From positions 3,128 through 10,395 of the forward strand of contig DEHY01000119.1 of the NCBI GenBank assembly GCA_002352185.1: 7,268 nucleotides of DNA, given 5' to 3'. The DNA is from Competibacteraceae bacterium UBA2788. GTDB lineage: Bacteria > Pseudomonadota > Gammaproteobacteria > Competibacterales > Competibacteraceae. The notes under the pieces are model-generated. The model did not search any database. It was not told where the DNA came from and saw nothing but the letters and a program-made list of their open reading frames with translations. A program made the translations under genes and the position numbers. Below, in pieces: positions 1 through 7,268 of this stretch (the first letter of the stretch is position 1; each line of letters starts with the position of its first letter).

Positions 1-1470
1 CCTGAAACCACGACTAATCCCATCCGGCGTGTAATAGGGATTGTTGTAGGAGATGCTGTAGTTCTGGCCGGTTTGGCTATTGTTCAGCACCACGCCCAGC
101 TGATTGCCTGTGCCGAGAAAATTATTCTGAGTCACGCTGGCGTTCAGCAACACCCCCGATTCCTGGCCGTAGCCAATACCGAACATCAGACTGCCGGATG
201 GGCGTTCGACCACGGTGAAATTGGCATCAACCTGATCGCTGGCGCCGGGTACGGGCGGGGTCTCAATATTGACGCTTTCCAGATATTCCAGGCGTTGCAG
301 ACGGGTCTTGGAGCGGTCGATATCCTTGGTTGAGAACCACGAACCCTCCGTTTGCCGCATCTCGCGGCGCAGTACTTCATCCTGAGTCTTGATGTTGCCC
401 TGAAAATTGACGCGCCGGACATAAACCCGCTTGCCGGGATCCACGACAAAATTCAGAGTGACCTTCTGGGTTCCATCGTCCACTTGCGGCACAGTATTGA
501 CATTGGCGAAGGCATAACCTTCCTGGCCCAGCCGTTCGCCGACGGCCTTGGCGGTTTCAGTGACCTTGGCGCGGGAAAAAATCTCGCCCGGCTTGAGAGT
601 AATCAGGGCGCGCAAGTCCGCTTCCGGGACTACTCCGAAATCGCCGGTCAACTGCACATCCTGGACAATGTACGGCTCGCCCTCAGTGATATTGATCGTG
701 ACATAAACATCCTTTTTATCCGGAGTGATGGAAACCTGAGAGGAATCCACATTGAACTTGAGATAACCCCGATCCAGATAAAATGAACGCAGGGTTTCAA
801 TATCAGCCGCCAGTTTTTGTTTGGAATACTGATCATCCTTGGAGAAGAAGGAGAACCAGCCGCCGGTGGACGATTGCAACTTCCCCAACAGTTCTTTTTC
901 GGTGAAGGCCTTGTTGCCGACGATGTTGATTTGACTGATGCTGGCTACTGCGCCTTCCGCAATGTCGATATTCACTGCGACCCGGTTGCGTTCCAGCGGT
1001 TGCACCTGGCTTTTCACCTGCACGGCATACCGGCCACGGCTGTAGTACAGCCGCAGCAATTCCTGCTCTACCTTGTCGAGCAGGGCGCGGTCGAACACCC
1101 GTCCTTCCGCCAGTCCCACCTCTTTCAGCGATTTCTGAAGGTCTTCGGTGCTGATGTCGCTGTTGCCGGCGATCTTGACTTCGGCAATGGCCGGCCGCTC
1201 GACCACAGTCACCACCAGCACATTGCCTTTCCGCTCCAGGTTGACATCGGTGAAGAAACCGGTCTTGAACAGAGCGCGGATAATGTCGGGATAGTCCTTC
1301 TCCGAAATCGATGAACCCACTTGCACCGGCAGGTAATTGAAAACAGTGCCGGCAGAAATGCGCTGCAAGCCCTCAACCTGGATGTCCCGCACCACAAAAT
1401 CGGCGGCGCGCGCCCCGGACACCGCGACCAGCAAGCCAATGGAAAGAATCAGGTAGCGACATAATTTCAT
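1..1470 (-). CDS. bamA: BamA, outer membrane protein assembly factor (5' part, 490 codons, runs off left edge)
   Basis: BamA (Omp85 family) is the central outer-membrane subunit of the BAM complex, which folds and inserts beta-barrel proteins. I translated the whole stretch: 490 codons with no stop, ending inside the gene at the window edge; the family is usually about 750-810 residues. Residues 1-22 form a signal peptide with a likely Sec cleavage after ARA (20-22). Five POTRA repeats follow at roughly 24-93, 94-174, 175-265, 268-346 and 349-424. Recognisable family stretches include VEGLQRI (32-38), RNRV (161-164), INIVGN (181-186), YLDRGY (231-236), TPDKK (249-253), VLRREMRQ (366-373) and FGIGYG (430-435), where the barrel begins. 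The start is the ATG at 1470, 36 nt after the rseP stop, with a GGGGTGA ribosome-binding sequence 10 nt upstream. The cysteine at residue 4 is not in a lipobox. The missing part is most of the 16-strand barrel. Confidence 0.97.
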   Translation of the reverse strand, partial: MKLCRYLILSIGLLVAVSGARAADFVVRDIQVEGLQRISAGTVFNYLPVQVGSSISEKDYPDIIRALFKTGFFTDVNLERKGNVLVVTVVERPAIAEVKIAGNSDISTEDLQKSLKEVGLAEGRVFDRALLDKVEQELLRLYYSRGRYAVQVKSQVQPLERNRVAVNIDIAEGAVASISQINIVGNKAFTEKELLGKLQSSTGGWFSFFSKDDQYSKQKLAADIETLRSFYLDRGYLKFNVDSSQVSITPDKKDVYVTINITEGEPYIVQDVQLTGDFGVVPEADLRALITLKPGEIFSRAKVTETAKAVGERLGQEGYAFANVNTVPQVDDGTQKVTLNFVVDPGKRVYVRRVNFQGNIKTQDEVLRREMRQTEGSWFSTKDIDRSKTRLQRLEYLESVNIETPPVPGASDQVDANFTVVERPSGSLMFGIGYGQESGVLLNASVTQNNFLGTGNQLGVVLNNSQTGQNYSISYNNPYYTPDGISRGFR

Positions 1471-1506
1471 AGGTATCTATTCACCCCAAACCAGGACTGG
1501 CGGTGC

Positions 1507-2871
1507 TTATCCCAGCAGACGATTGAAATCATTGAACAGAGCCAGCCCCATCAACAGCAACAAAACCACCATTCCCACTCGTTGCCCCACGTTCTGCACG
1601 GCGTCCGATAGCGGGCTGCCCTTGATCAGCTCAATCAGGTAGTACAGCAAATGCCCGCCGTCCAGCACCGGCATCGGCAACAGGTTCAAAACTCCCAGGC
1701 TGATACTGACCAAGGCCAACAGCGACAAAAAAGCTATCGGCCCGGCGCTCGCAGCCTGACCGGCGAATTGCGCAATGGTCAGCGGCCCGCTGAGATTATC
1801 CAGCGAAGCCTTGCCGATCAGCATCCGGCCCAGCATCCGCAGCGTCAGCAGCGACATATCCCAGGTCTTGTTGAGCGCCGCGCTCACCGCATCCAGCGGC
1901 CCATACCGTACCACGACCTGCAAGCTCTGGGCGAGATCAGCGGGCACATCGGCAATGGCGCCGATAAAGCCGACTTTTGCGCCCCGCTCGTTTTCCCGCA
2001 GGTCGGGAGTCAACTCCAGAACCTGCTCGGCGCCGTCGCGCTCAATTCGCACGCTGAAGGGTTTGCCGGGGTGCCGCTCGATGATGCCGCGCCAGTGTCG
2101 CCAGTCCTTGATCCGCTCCCCCTCGGCTGACACGATGTGATCGCCCGGCTGCAAACCGGCCCGCTCTGCCGCCCCATCGCGGGTGACTTGCCCGATCACC
2201 GCCGGCAGCACCGGTTGCCACGGCATCAATCCCACCTGGCCGAACACCCGCGCCGCATCGCTCAAGTCCGGAGCGTTGCGCAGATCCAGCGTGCGAACCC
2301 GCGTCCGATCCTCAGCGTCCATCACCTTAATCCGGATCACCTCTCCGGCCATGGCGCGATCCACCAGTTCCAGCATGACCGCGCTCAAGGTTGGGGTCGG
2401 TTTGCCGTCAATGGCAATGATCAGATCGCCCTTGCCAAAACCGCCCGCCGCCGCCAGCGAACCCGGTGTTGGATCATCCAGCAGGGGCTTGGCGCCGGGA
2501 ACGCCAATCATGAACATCAGGCTGTAGGCCAGAATGGCGAACAGGAAATTGCTCAGCGGCCCAGCCAGAACGATGGCAATGCGCGAACGGATGGGTTGGC
2601 GATCAAAGGCGCGATGCGCTTCGTTCGGCGGCACTTCGCCCTCGCGTTCATCCAGCATCTTCACATAGCCGCCCAGCGGCAAGGCGGCGATCACGTACTC
2701 GGTGCCGTCCCGGCCAAGCCGTCGCCACAACGGGCGACCGAAGCCGATGGAAAACTTGAGCACCTTGACCCCCAGCCGGCGGGCTACCCAGAAATGACCG
2801 AACTCATGGACGGTGATCAGCACGCCCAGGGTCACAATCAAGGCCGGCACCGAAATCAGCGAATCATTCAT
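1507..2871 (-). CDS. rseP: RseP, inner-membrane site-2 zinc metalloprotease
   Basis: RseP (MucP/YaeL in other species) cleaves the transmembrane part of anti-sigma factor RseA/MucA after DegS/AlgW cuts it, freeing sigma-E. It also removes leftover signal peptides. The 454-residue product has the M50 zinc site HEFGH at 22-26 in the first membrane segment, with His22, Glu23 and His26 at the same numbers as in E. coli. The third zinc ligand is Asp404 in the NLLPMPVLDGG motif (396-406). GGYVKM (67-72) and GPLSNF (104-109) are typical of the family. Two periplasmic PDZ domains lie at about 125-200 and 215-290; GLQPGDHI (239-246) is the carboxylate-binding-loop region of the second. C-terminal membrane segments lie near 378-400 and 431-446. 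The ATG at 2871 has a strong GGAGG and lies 1 nt after the dxr stop, so coupling with dxr is likely. Intact and of normal length. Confidence 0.97.
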   Translation of the reverse strand: MNDSLISVPALIVTLGVLITVHEFGHFWVARRLGVKVLKFSIGFGRPLWRRLGRDGTEYVIAALPLGGYVKMLDEREGEVPPNEAHRAFDRQPIRSRIAIVLAGPLSNFLFAILAYSLMFMIGVPGAKPLLDDPTPGSLAAAGGFGKGDLIIAIDGKPTPTLSAVMLELVDRAMAGEVIRIKVMDAEDRTRVRTLDLRNAPDLSDAARVFGQVGLMPWQPVLPAVIGQVTRDGAAERAGLQPGDHIVSAEGERIKDWRHWRGIIERHPGKPFSVRIERDGAEQVLELTPDLRENERGAKVGFIGAIADVPADLAQSLQVVVRYGPLDAVSAALNKTWDMSLLTLRMLGRMLIGKASLDNLSGPLTIAQFAGQAASAGPIAFLSLLALVSISLGVLNLLPMPVLDGGHLLYYLIELIKGSPLSDAVQNVGQRVGMVVLLLLMGLALFNDFNRLLG

Positions 2872-2872
2872 C

Positions 2873-4072
2873 TCAAACCTCCGGGGCTTGCGTGATTATC
2901 CATTCTGTCGCCGTTGCCCGCGCCAGGGCGTCGGCATCGAGAATCGCCTCCAGCGAGGCGGCGGCGCACGTGGAAACCTGTTCCAGCGTGTGCCGAACGA
3001 CGGCGGCGATGGCGGTAAAGCGAATGCGTTGCTCCAGAAACGCCTGTACGGCAACCTCGTTAGCGGCATTCAGGACCGTCGGCGCAGTCCCGCCTGCTTC
3101 CAGGGCGGCGAACGCCAGCGGCAGGCAGGGAAAGCGGGCGAGATCTGGGGCCTGGAATTCCAGCGGCGCCAGTCGGGCGAAATCCAGAAACGTCACTCCA
3201 GACGCCAGTCGCTGCGGCCAGGCCAGGGCATGGGCAATCGGAGTGCGCATATCCGGGTTGCCGAGTTGCGCCAGCACCGAGCCGTCTTCATATTCCACCA
3301 TGGAGTGAATCACGCTCTGCGGATGCACCACCACTTCGATCCGGGCGGGCGGCGCTCCAAACAGCCAATGCGCCTCGATGACTTCCAGCCCCTTGTTCAT
3401 CATGGTGGCGGAATCGACCGAAATCTTCCGGCCCATGCGCCAGTTCGGATGAGCGCAGGCTTGATCCGGGGTTACGTTAGACAAAAATTCCAGCGGTGTG
3501 GTGCGGAACGGTCCACCGGAACCGGTCAACAATATCCGGCGAACGCCCAAAGCATCGAGGCCGGCAGTCATAAAGTGCGACGGCAGGCACTGGAAGACCG
3601 CGTTGTGTTCGCTATCAATCGGCAACAGTTCCGCGCCGTGTTCGCGCACCGCCGCTATGAACAGCGGGCCGGCCATCACCAGGGCTTCCTTATTGGCCAG
3701 CAGCACCCGCTTGCCCGCCCGCGCCGCCGCCAGCGTCGGCAGCAGCCCCGCCGCGCCGACAATGGCCGCCATGACATAGCCGGTTTCAGGCAAGGCCGCA
3801 ACCTGTTCCAATCCGGTTATGCCCGCAAGCACCTCAACCGACCGCCCCGCCGTCCGCAACCGGCGGCGTAGACGCTCAGCCGCGTCTGCGTCCGCCATCG
3901 CCGCGTAGGCGGGATCAAAGTCCAGACACTGCTGAAACAGCCCCTCAACATCGCGGTGCGCAGTCAGGGCAGTGACCCGGAAACCGTCGGCGTGGCGGCG
4001 CAGCACGTCGAGCGTGCTGACTCCAATGGATCCGGTCGAACCCAGCAGGGTGACGCCGATGCGCGCACTCAT
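2873..4072 (-). CDS. dxr: Dxr, 1-deoxy-D-xylulose 5-phosphate reductoisomerase
   Basis: Dxr (IspC) converts 1-deoxy-D-xylulose 5-phosphate to 2-C-methyl-D-erythritol 4-phosphate using NADPH and a divalent metal. It is the committed step of the MEP isoprenoid pathway, in the cytoplasm, and the target of fosmidomycin. The product has 399 residues (E. coli 398). The NADPH-binding GSTGSIG is at 11-17. LLANKEAL is at 124-131, and the metal-site DSEHNA at 153-158 supplies Asp153 and Glu155. [17 protein letters not shown] at 218-234 supplies Ser221, Asn226, Lys227 and metal ligand Glu230. The flexible active-site loop HPNWRMG is at 208-214. The ATG at 4072 overlaps the cdsA stop as ATGA. The frame stays open a further 252 codons upstream, through cdsA, but that extension has no family similarity and would make the protein far too long, so I reject it. 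The product ultimately feeds UppS, encoded two genes upstream. Confidence 0.97.
   Translation of the reverse strand: MSARIGVTLLGSTGSIGVSTLDVLRRHADGFRVTALTAHRDVEGLFQQCLDFDPAYAAMADADAAERLRRRLRTAGRSVEVLAGITGLEQVAALPETGYVMAAIVGAAGLLPTLAAARAGKRVLLANKEALVMAGPLFIAAVREHGAELLPIDSEHNAVFQCLPSHFMTAGLDALGVRRILLTGSGGPFRTTPLEFLSNVTPDQACAHPNWRMGRKISVDSATMMNKGLEVIEAHWLFGAPPARIEVVVHPQSVIHSMVEYEDGSVLAQLGNPDMRTPIAHALAWPQRLASGVTFLDFARLAPLEFQAPDLARFPCLPLAFAALEAGGTAPTVLNAANEVAVQAFLEQRIRFTAIAAVVRHTLEQVSTCAAASLEAILDADALARATATEWIITQAPEV
2878..2882 (-). promoter_or_regulatory. Shine-Dalgarno GGAGG for rseP, inside the end of dxr
   Basis: The minus strand reads CCGGAGGTTTGAG directly before the rseP ATG, giving a full GGAGG core 6 nt from the start codon. 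It is the best ribosome-binding sequence among the starts visible here and supports 2871 as the true rseP start. It lies in the last codons of dxr, so ribosomes finishing dxr pass over it. Confidence 0.8.
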
Positions 4073-4878
4073 CCCCGCATTCCGTACAGGCCCAGCAGAA
4101 ACACCGGCGCAGCGGCGATCAGGCTGTCTATCCGATCCAGCATTCCGCCATGACCGGGCAACAACGAGCTGCTGTCCTTTACTCCGCGCTGCCGCTTGAT
4201 CATGCTTTCGAACAAATCTCCAACGATGGAAAAACCGACGGTCACCATGCAGATCGCCACGAACCACAACCAGCGCGATCCCATGCTCAGCCCCGCCGCC
4301 CCAATCAGAGCGAAGGTCAGCGTCGCCGCGCCTGCGCCCCATACCCCTTCCCAGGTTTTTCCAGGACTGATGGCGGGGGCCAGCTTGCGTCGTCCCCAGC
4401 GTCGTCCAGCAAAGTAGGCGCCAATATCGGCTACCCAGATCAGCAGCAGCAGAAACAGCACATAACCCGGCCCGAATTCGGCGCGCAAACCCATCAGCGC
4501 CACCCAGGATCCCACCAGGATGATGATGCCGACTGCGCCAATGGTCATGGAGTGATTCGGGCGATCCGGCTGCCCGGCGTAACGCCGCAGCCAGATTGGG
4601 ACATAGCACCAGCCGGCGAAGACCGGAATCAGCAGACCGCCGATAAATGCCGTGCTGCCGACCAGCGGCCAGCAGGTCAGGATCAGGGTCAGAATCAGCG
4701 CGCTGTACCACAGGCGACCACGGATCTGACTCATTCCCGCCAGATCGGCCCATTCCCAGGCGCCCAGCAGCACGATGGCCAATAGCGCTGCGCCGAAACC
4801 GATGGCGGGCAATTTCAACACCACCCATACGGCGATCAGAGCCAGAACGATGGCGGTGGCAATGCGCTGTCTAAGCAT
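4069..4878 (-). CDS. cdsA: CdsA, phosphatidate cytidylyltransferase (CDP-diacylglycerol synthase)
   Basis: CdsA makes CDP-diacylglycerol from phosphatidic acid and CTP in the inner membrane, the branch point for phosphatidylethanolamine, phosphatidylglycerol and cardiolipin. The 269-residue product is very hydrophobic with about eight apparent membrane segments (for example near 7-23, 28-46, 57-72, 75-92, 111-129, 138-152, 182-198 and 202-220). The family signature of Ser, Lys-Arg, Lys-Asp, His-Gly-Gly and Asp-Arg-x-Asp runs from Ser225 to Asp251, including KR at 228-229, KD at 234-235, HGG at 243-245 and DRID at 248-251. The conserved cytosolic stretch [12 protein letters not shown] is at 151-162 and SPGKTWEG at 171-178. 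Length is slightly below E. coli (285). The ATG at 4878 overlaps the end of uppS by 8 nt and has GGAG 5 nt upstream, so translational coupling with uppS is likely. Confidence 0.96.
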   Translation of the reverse strand: MLRQRIATAIVLALIAVWVVLKLPAIGFGAALLAIVLLGAWEWADLAGMSQIRGRLWYSALILTLILTCWPLVGSTAFIGGLLIPVFAGWCYVPIWLRRYAGQPDRPNHSMTIGAVGIIILVGSWVALMGLRAEFGPGYVLFLLLLIWVADIGAYFAGRRWGRRKLAPAISPGKTWEGVWGAGAATLTFALIGAAGLSMGSRWLWFVAICMVTVGFSIVGDLFESMIKRQRGVKDSSSLLPGHGGMLDRIDSLIAAAPVFLLGLYGMRG

Positions 4879-5635
4879 GAGCGCTCCGCACTATCTGATC
4901 GGCGGTCTGGCCGAAACGCCGCTGCCGACTGGCGAATGCGGCGCAGGCGGATTCCAGATCGTCGGCGTCGTAGTCCGGCCACAAGCGGTCGGTGAAGTAC
5001 AACTCGGTATAGGCCATCTGCCAGAGTAGAAAGTTGCTGATGCGTTGCTCGCCGCCGGTGCGAATGAATAAATCCGGCTCCGGCAGATCGGACAGGCAGG
5101 TGTAGTGATGAAACTGATCGACGGTGACGTCGCCCGGCTGCAACCGGCTCGCAGCCACATCCTCGGCCAGTCGCCGCCCGGCCTGGGCAATGTCCCAGCG
5201 CCCGCCGTAGTTGGCGGCGATGACCAGGATCAGGCCGGTATTCGCGGCGGTGCGTCGTTCAGCCTTGGCGATGTAATCCTGCAAGATCTCGGAAAAAGCG
5301 CTGCGATCCCCAATGAAGCGCAGCCTGACATTGGCGGCATCCAGGCGGCGAATTTCGCTGCGCAGAGTGGCTAGAAACAGTTTCATCAGCACTTCGACTT
5401 CCCACTGCGGCCGCCGCCAGTTTTCGCTGCTGAACGCGAACAGCGTCAGCACTGCGACGCCGCGCTCGCTGCAAGCCTGCACCACCCGGCGCACGGCCTT
5501 GGCGCCTTCCCGATGGCCCATTGTGCGCGGCAGGCTGCGTTGCTGCGCCCAGCGTCCGTTGCCGTCCATGACGATAGCGACATGGCGGGGCAACTGCTCC
5601 TGTGGCGTCAGCGAATCACGAGCGTCAACCGGCAT
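4871..5635 (-). CDS. uppS: UppS, undecaprenyl diphosphate synthase (cis-prenyltransferase)
   Basis: UppS (IspU) adds eight isopentenyl units in cis to farnesyl diphosphate, giving the C55 carrier lipid precursor needed for peptidoglycan and O-antigen synthesis. It acts in the cytoplasm at the membrane. The product has 254 residues (E. coli 253). MDGNGRWA at 23-30 carries the catalytic/Mg-binding Asp24 (Asp26 in E. coli). GHREGA at 40-45 has the conserved His41. FSSENW is at 68-73 and NYGGRWD at 142-148. RTGGEQRISNFLLWQ at 192-206 supplies Arg192, Arg198 and Ser200 for diphosphate binding, and Glu211 in ELYFTD is the metal-linked glutamate. The ATG at 5635 is preceded by GGAGAGG with a 10-nt spacer. 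The gene sits 53 nt after frr and overlaps cdsA by 8 nt. Confidence 0.97.
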   Translation of the reverse strand: MPVDARDSLTPQEQLPRHVAIVMDGNGRWAQQRSLPRTMGHREGAKAVRRVVQACSERGVAVLTLFAFSSENWRRPQWEVEVLMKLFLATLRSEIRRLDAANVRLRFIGDRSAFSEILQDYIAKAERRTAANTGLILVIAANYGGRWDIAQAGRRLAEDVAASRLQPGDVTVDQFHHYTCLSDLPEPDLFIRTGGEQRISNFLLWQMAYTELYFTDRLWPDYDADDLESACAAFASRQRRFGQTADQIVRSAHA

Positions 5636-5688
5636 TCAGTGAGAGCCTCTCCGAATCGTCATTACGCCAGGCGGTTCGACGCAACCAC

Positions 5689-6246
5689 TCAGATTTCCAT
5701 CAGCTCGGCTTCCTTGCCCGCGAGCAGCTTGTCTACGTCCTGAATATGGCGGTCGGTGAGTTTCTGGATCTCATCCTGAGTTTGCCGCTCGGTGTCCTCG
5801 GTAATCTTCTTGTCCTTGAGCAGCGTCTTGAGCTGGTTGTTGGCGTCGCGGCGGATATTGCGGATCGCCACTTTCGCGCCTTCGCCTTCGTGCCGGACGA
5901 TTTTGACCATGTCACGGCGGCGCTCCTCGGTCAGCGGCGGCAACGGCACCCGGATGGTCGTGCCGGCAGAAGCCGGATTCAGCCCCAGATCGGATTTCAG
6001 AATGGCCTTTTCAATCGGCCCGACCATATTCCTTTCCCACGGCGTCACCAGCAGGGTGCGAGCATCGGCGATACCCACCGAAGCCACCTGATTCAGCGGC
6101 ATCTCGTTGCCGTAGTAGCTGACCATGACATGATCCAACAGGCTGGCGTGAGCGCGACCCGTGCGCAATTTGCTCAATTCCTGCTTCAGGCTCTCGATGC
6201 TTTTCGCCATGCGGGCGGTAGCTTCTTTCTTGAGATTGTCGGTCAT
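5689..6246 (-). CDS. frr: Frr, ribosome recycling factor
   Basis: Ribosome recycling factor splits post-termination ribosomes together with EF-G so that subunits and mRNA are released. The product is 185 residues, exactly the usual length. The three-helix-bundle domain I is formed by about 1-30 and 106-185; the beta-rich domain II lies between. Visible family signatures are LRTGRA at 27-32, VTPWE at 67-71, [10 protein letters not shown] at 101-110 and RNIRRDAN at 129-136, with the functionally important Arg132 in place, and KEAELMEI at the C terminus. An 11-codon upstream extension to 6279 is open but overlaps the end of pyrH and has no family match. The ATG at 6246 aligns with the normal N terminus and lies 4 nt after the pyrH stop, with a weak GGGA 8 nt upstream. 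Confidence 0.97.
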   Translation of the reverse strand: MTDNLKKEATARMAKSIESLKQELSKLRTGRAHASLLDHVMVSYYGNEMPLNQVASVGIADARTLLVTPWERNMVGPIEKAILKSDLGLNPASAGTTIRVPLPPLTEERRRDMVKIVRHEGEGAKVAIRNIRRDANNQLKTLLKDKKITEDTERQTQDEIQKLTDRHIQDVDKLLAGKEAELMEI

Positions 6247-6250
6247 AGCG

Positions 6251-6982
6251 TCATTCCCGCACCACAGTGGTGCCCACATTCTCGCCGCACACGACCCGCA
6301 CCAGGTCGCCGTGGCGATTGATGTTGAAAACCTTCAGCGGTATGTCGTTCTCGCGGCACATGACGATGGCGGTGGCGTCCATCACGCCCAGCTTGCGCTC
6401 CAGGGCCTCGTCATAGGTAAGTCGCTCATAACGCACCGCTTCGGGGTCTTTGAAAGGGTCTTCCGAGTAAATGCCGTCCACTTTAGTCGCCTTGAGCATC
6501 ACTTCGGCGTTGATTTCAATGGCGCGCAGACTGGCGGCGGAGTCGGTGGTGAAAAAGGGATTGCCGGTGCCCGCAGCAAAGATCACCACCCGGCCCTTTT
6601 CCAGATGGCGGATGGCGCGGCGGCGAATGTAATCCTCGCAAACCTGGTTGACGCGAACTGCCGACATCACCCGGGTAAACACGCCCAGCCGCTCCAGAGT
6701 ATCCTGCATCGCCAGTGAATTCATCACGGTAGCCAGCATGCCCATGTGATCCGCCGTGACCCGATCCATCCCGGCCTTGGCCAGCCCCGCTCCCCGAAAC
6801 AGGTTGCCGCCGCCGATGACCATGCCGACTTCGACATTGATCTGGCGCAGTTGCCGCACCTCGCCGGCGATGCGGGCCAGCACTCCGGTATCGATGCCGT
6901 ATTCGCCCTCGCCCATCAGCGCTTCACCGCTGAGTTTGAGCAGAATGCGCTTGAAGACCGGTTTGGAATCCTGCATGAGCAT
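6251..6982 (-). CDS. pyrH: PyrH, UMP kinase
   Basis: Bacterial UMP kinase phosphorylates UMP to UDP with ATP and belongs to the amino acid kinase fold, unlike eukaryotic UMP/CMP kinases. The family forms hexamers controlled by GTP and UTP. With the start at 6982 the product is 243 residues (E. coli 241). KLSGEAL at 16-22 is the N-terminal phosphate-binding region, GGGNLFRG at 57-64 is the glycine-rich nucleotide loop, [11 protein letters not shown] follows, and [15 protein letters not shown] is the conserved C-terminal nucleotide-binding stretch. Three in-frame starts are close: TTG at 6988, ATG at 6982 and ATG at 6976. I chose 6982 because a CAGG ribosome-binding sequence ends 6 nt before it. 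The 6976 start would give 241 residues and is a real alternative. The stop is followed by frr after 4 nt. Confidence 0.96.
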   Translation of the reverse strand: MLMQDSKPVFKRILLKLSGEALMGEGEYGIDTGVLARIAGEVRQLRQINVEVGMVIGGGNLFRGAGLAKAGMDRVTADHMGMLATVMNSLAMQDTLERLGVFTRVMSAVRVNQVCEDYIRRRAIRHLEKGRVVIFAAGTGNPFFTTDSAASLRAIEINAEVMLKATKVDGIYSEDPFKDPEAVRYERLTYDEALERKLGVMDATAIVMCRENDIPLKVFNINRHGDLVRVVCGENVGTTVVRE

Positions 6983-6988
6983 ATGCAA

Positions 6989-6992
6989 CCTG
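6989..6992 (-). promoter_or_regulatory. Weak Shine-Dalgarno CAGG deciding the pyrH start
   Basis: The minus strand reads TTCAGGTTGCATATGCTCATG. The AGG core is 6 nt from the ATG at 6982, 12 nt from the ATG at 6976, and touches the TTG at 6988. Normal spacing favours the middle start. The match to anti-Shine-Dalgarno is short, so this is suggestive only. Confidence 0.45.
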
Positions 6993-7016
6993 AAGAATCG
7001 TGCCGAAAAAGGGTGA

Positions 7017-7046
7017 ATTATGCGGTGGCCGCCGCTCCAGCGTCAG
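7017..7046 (-). promoter_or_regulatory. Weak candidate sigma-70 promoter upstream of pyrH
   Basis: On the minus strand CTGACG (7046-7041, 4 of 6 matches to the -35 consensus) is followed after 18 nt by CATAAT (7022-7017, 5 of 6 matches to the -10 consensus). Transcription would begin around 7010, about 28 nt before the pyrH ATG. A separate promoter for pyrH-frr would fit the different expression needs of EF-Ts and UMP kinase. The -35 box falls inside the hairpin arms and loop, and such weak matches arise by chance, so this is only a candidate. Confidence 0.25.
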
Positions 7047-7064
7047 CGGGCAACGCCGGAGCGG
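7032..7064 (-). other. Strong RNA stem-loop in the tsf-pyrH intergenic gap
   Basis: In the minus-strand transcript the arms CCGCTCCGGCGT and ACGCTGGAGCGG pair over 12 positions (11 Watson-Crick and one G-U) around a 9-nt loop. The odd position pairs as G-U only in minus-strand RNA and would be an A-C mismatch in plus-strand RNA, which fits a role in the tsf-pyrH message. The hairpin starts 12 nt after the tsf stop. It is not a standard intrinsic terminator: the nearest T-run on the sense strand is only five bases (7010-7006) and lies about 21 nt downstream. It could be a partial or factor-assisted terminator, a 3'-end stabiliser for rpsB-tsf mRNA, or a processing site. Confidence 0.6.
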
Positions 7065-7076
7065 ATGGCTGTTGCG

Positions 7077-7268
7077 CTAGTCGCCGCGCACCTGCGCCAT
7101 CACTTCAGCCGCGAAGTTATCGGTCTTCTTCTCAATGCCTTCGCCCAGTTCGAAGCGCTCGAAGCGAATGACCGTGGCTTTATGCGCCTTGAGCAGATCT
7201 TCCACGCTCTGCTTGTCTTCGGCTTTGATGAACGGCTGGCCTAACAGGGTCACCGCTTCAAAATAGTC
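7077..7268 (-). CDS. tsf: Tsf, elongation factor Ts (C-terminal 63 residues; 5' part beyond right edge)
   Basis: EF-Ts is the nucleotide exchange factor that recycles EF-Tu from the GDP to the GTP form. Only the last 63 codons and the TAG stop are in the window. The translation contains [12 protein letters not shown], then [10 protein letters not shown], then [14 protein letters not shown], then [12 protein letters not shown], matching the typical EF-Ts C terminus, where E. coli has GQPF, GEGIEK and TDFAAEVA at equivalent places. The final residues are VRGD. The upstream part, and rpsB that normally precedes tsf, would lie to the right of the window. The gene is followed by a 94-nt gap before pyrH holding a stem-loop. 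Confidence 0.96.
   Translation of the reverse strand, partial: DYFEAVTLLGQPFIKAEDKQSVEDLLKAHKATVIRFERFELGEGIEKKTDNFAAEVMAQVRGD

Noticed and set aside
352..1314. Plus-strand open frames of 144 and 165 codons opposite bamA
   Set aside because: The minus strand encodes continuous BamA POTRA domains through this region, so these are complements of its codons.
1459..1461. Cysteine 4 of BamA as a lipoprotein modification site
   Set aside because: It lies in the positively charged start of the signal peptide, not after a hydrophobic lipobox; the ARA cleavage site at residues 20-22 fits ordinary signal peptidase I processing.
1471..2000. A possible sigma-E promoter for bamA inside rseP or in the 36-nt gap
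   Set aside because: I looked for a GGAACTT-like -35 with a TCAAA or TCTGA-like -10 at about 16 nt on the minus strand. The best partial match (GGGAGTT near 1689-1695) has no matching -10, so I do not call one.
2137..2895. A 252-codon plus-strand open frame opposite rseP
   Set aside because: It is antisense to the intact RseP gene and has low-complexity His/Gln/Arg-rich content with no membrane segment or motif; a shadow frame.
2813..3871. A 352-codon plus-strand open frame opposite dxr
   Set aside because: It lies antisense to a full-length Dxr with all catalytic motifs; its translation is rich in Arg, Gln and Gly with no recognisable domain, as expected of the complement of a GC-rich gene.
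5636..5688. GAGAGGCTCTC palindrome in the frr-uppS gap as an operator or terminator
   Set aside because: It is only five bases per arm around one base, has no T-run, and is explained largely by the uppS ribosome-binding sequence GGAGAGG.
6247..6279. An 11-residue N-terminal extension of Frr
   Set aside because: It overlaps the pyrH end, has no family counterpart, and the downstream ATG gives the standard 185-residue protein.
5602..6321. A 239-codon plus-strand open frame spanning frr and the edges of uppS and pyrH
   Set aside because: It crosses three real minus-strand gene boundaries and reads antisense to conserved coding sequence; no domain is visible.

Overview
The window is a GC-rich stretch of a bacterial chromosome carrying the conserved tsf-pyrH-frr-uppS-cdsA-dxr-rseP-bamA cluster, all on the minus strand (transcribed from high to low coordinates). 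The products resemble gammaproteobacterial proteins. The placement of dxr between cdsA and rseP matches the order I recall for Pseudomonas and many non-enteric Gammaproteobacteria; in Escherichia coli dxr lies between frr and uppS. I therefore infer a non-enteric gammaproteobacterium and cannot name a genus from the sequence alone.

Layout in transcription order: the 3' end of tsf (7268-7077, entering from the right edge); a 94-nt gap with a strong RNA hairpin and a weak candidate promoter; pyrH (6982-6251); frr (6246-5689); a 52-nt gap; uppS (5635-4871); cdsA (4878-4069, overlapping uppS by 8 nt); dxr (4072-2873, 4-nt overlap with cdsA); rseP (2871-1507, 1 nt after dxr); a 36-nt gap; and the first 490 codons of bamA (1470-1, running off the left edge). 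No stretch longer than 100 nt lacks a gene.

The genes fall into two functional groups. EF-Ts, UMP kinase and ribosome recycling factor serve translation and pyrimidine nucleotide supply. UppS, CdsA, Dxr, RseP and BamA serve the envelope. Dxr starts the MEP isoprenoid pathway, whose products UppS extends to the undecaprenyl carrier lipid. CdsA makes CDP-diacylglycerol for phospholipids. RseP is the inner-membrane site-2 protease that releases sigma-E under envelope stress, and BamA is the core of the outer-membrane protein insertion machine. From uppS to rseP the genes overlap or abut, which suggests one polycistronic message with translational coupling.

I found no mobile element, CRISPR array, tRNA, rRNA or sign of recent transfer, and no evidence of a novel system. 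All eight reading frames look intact, with the expected catalytic motifs. The points worth a second look are modest: the tsf-pyrH intergenic hairpin and possible promoter, the ambiguous pyrH start, and long spurious open frames that could mislead automatic annotation.
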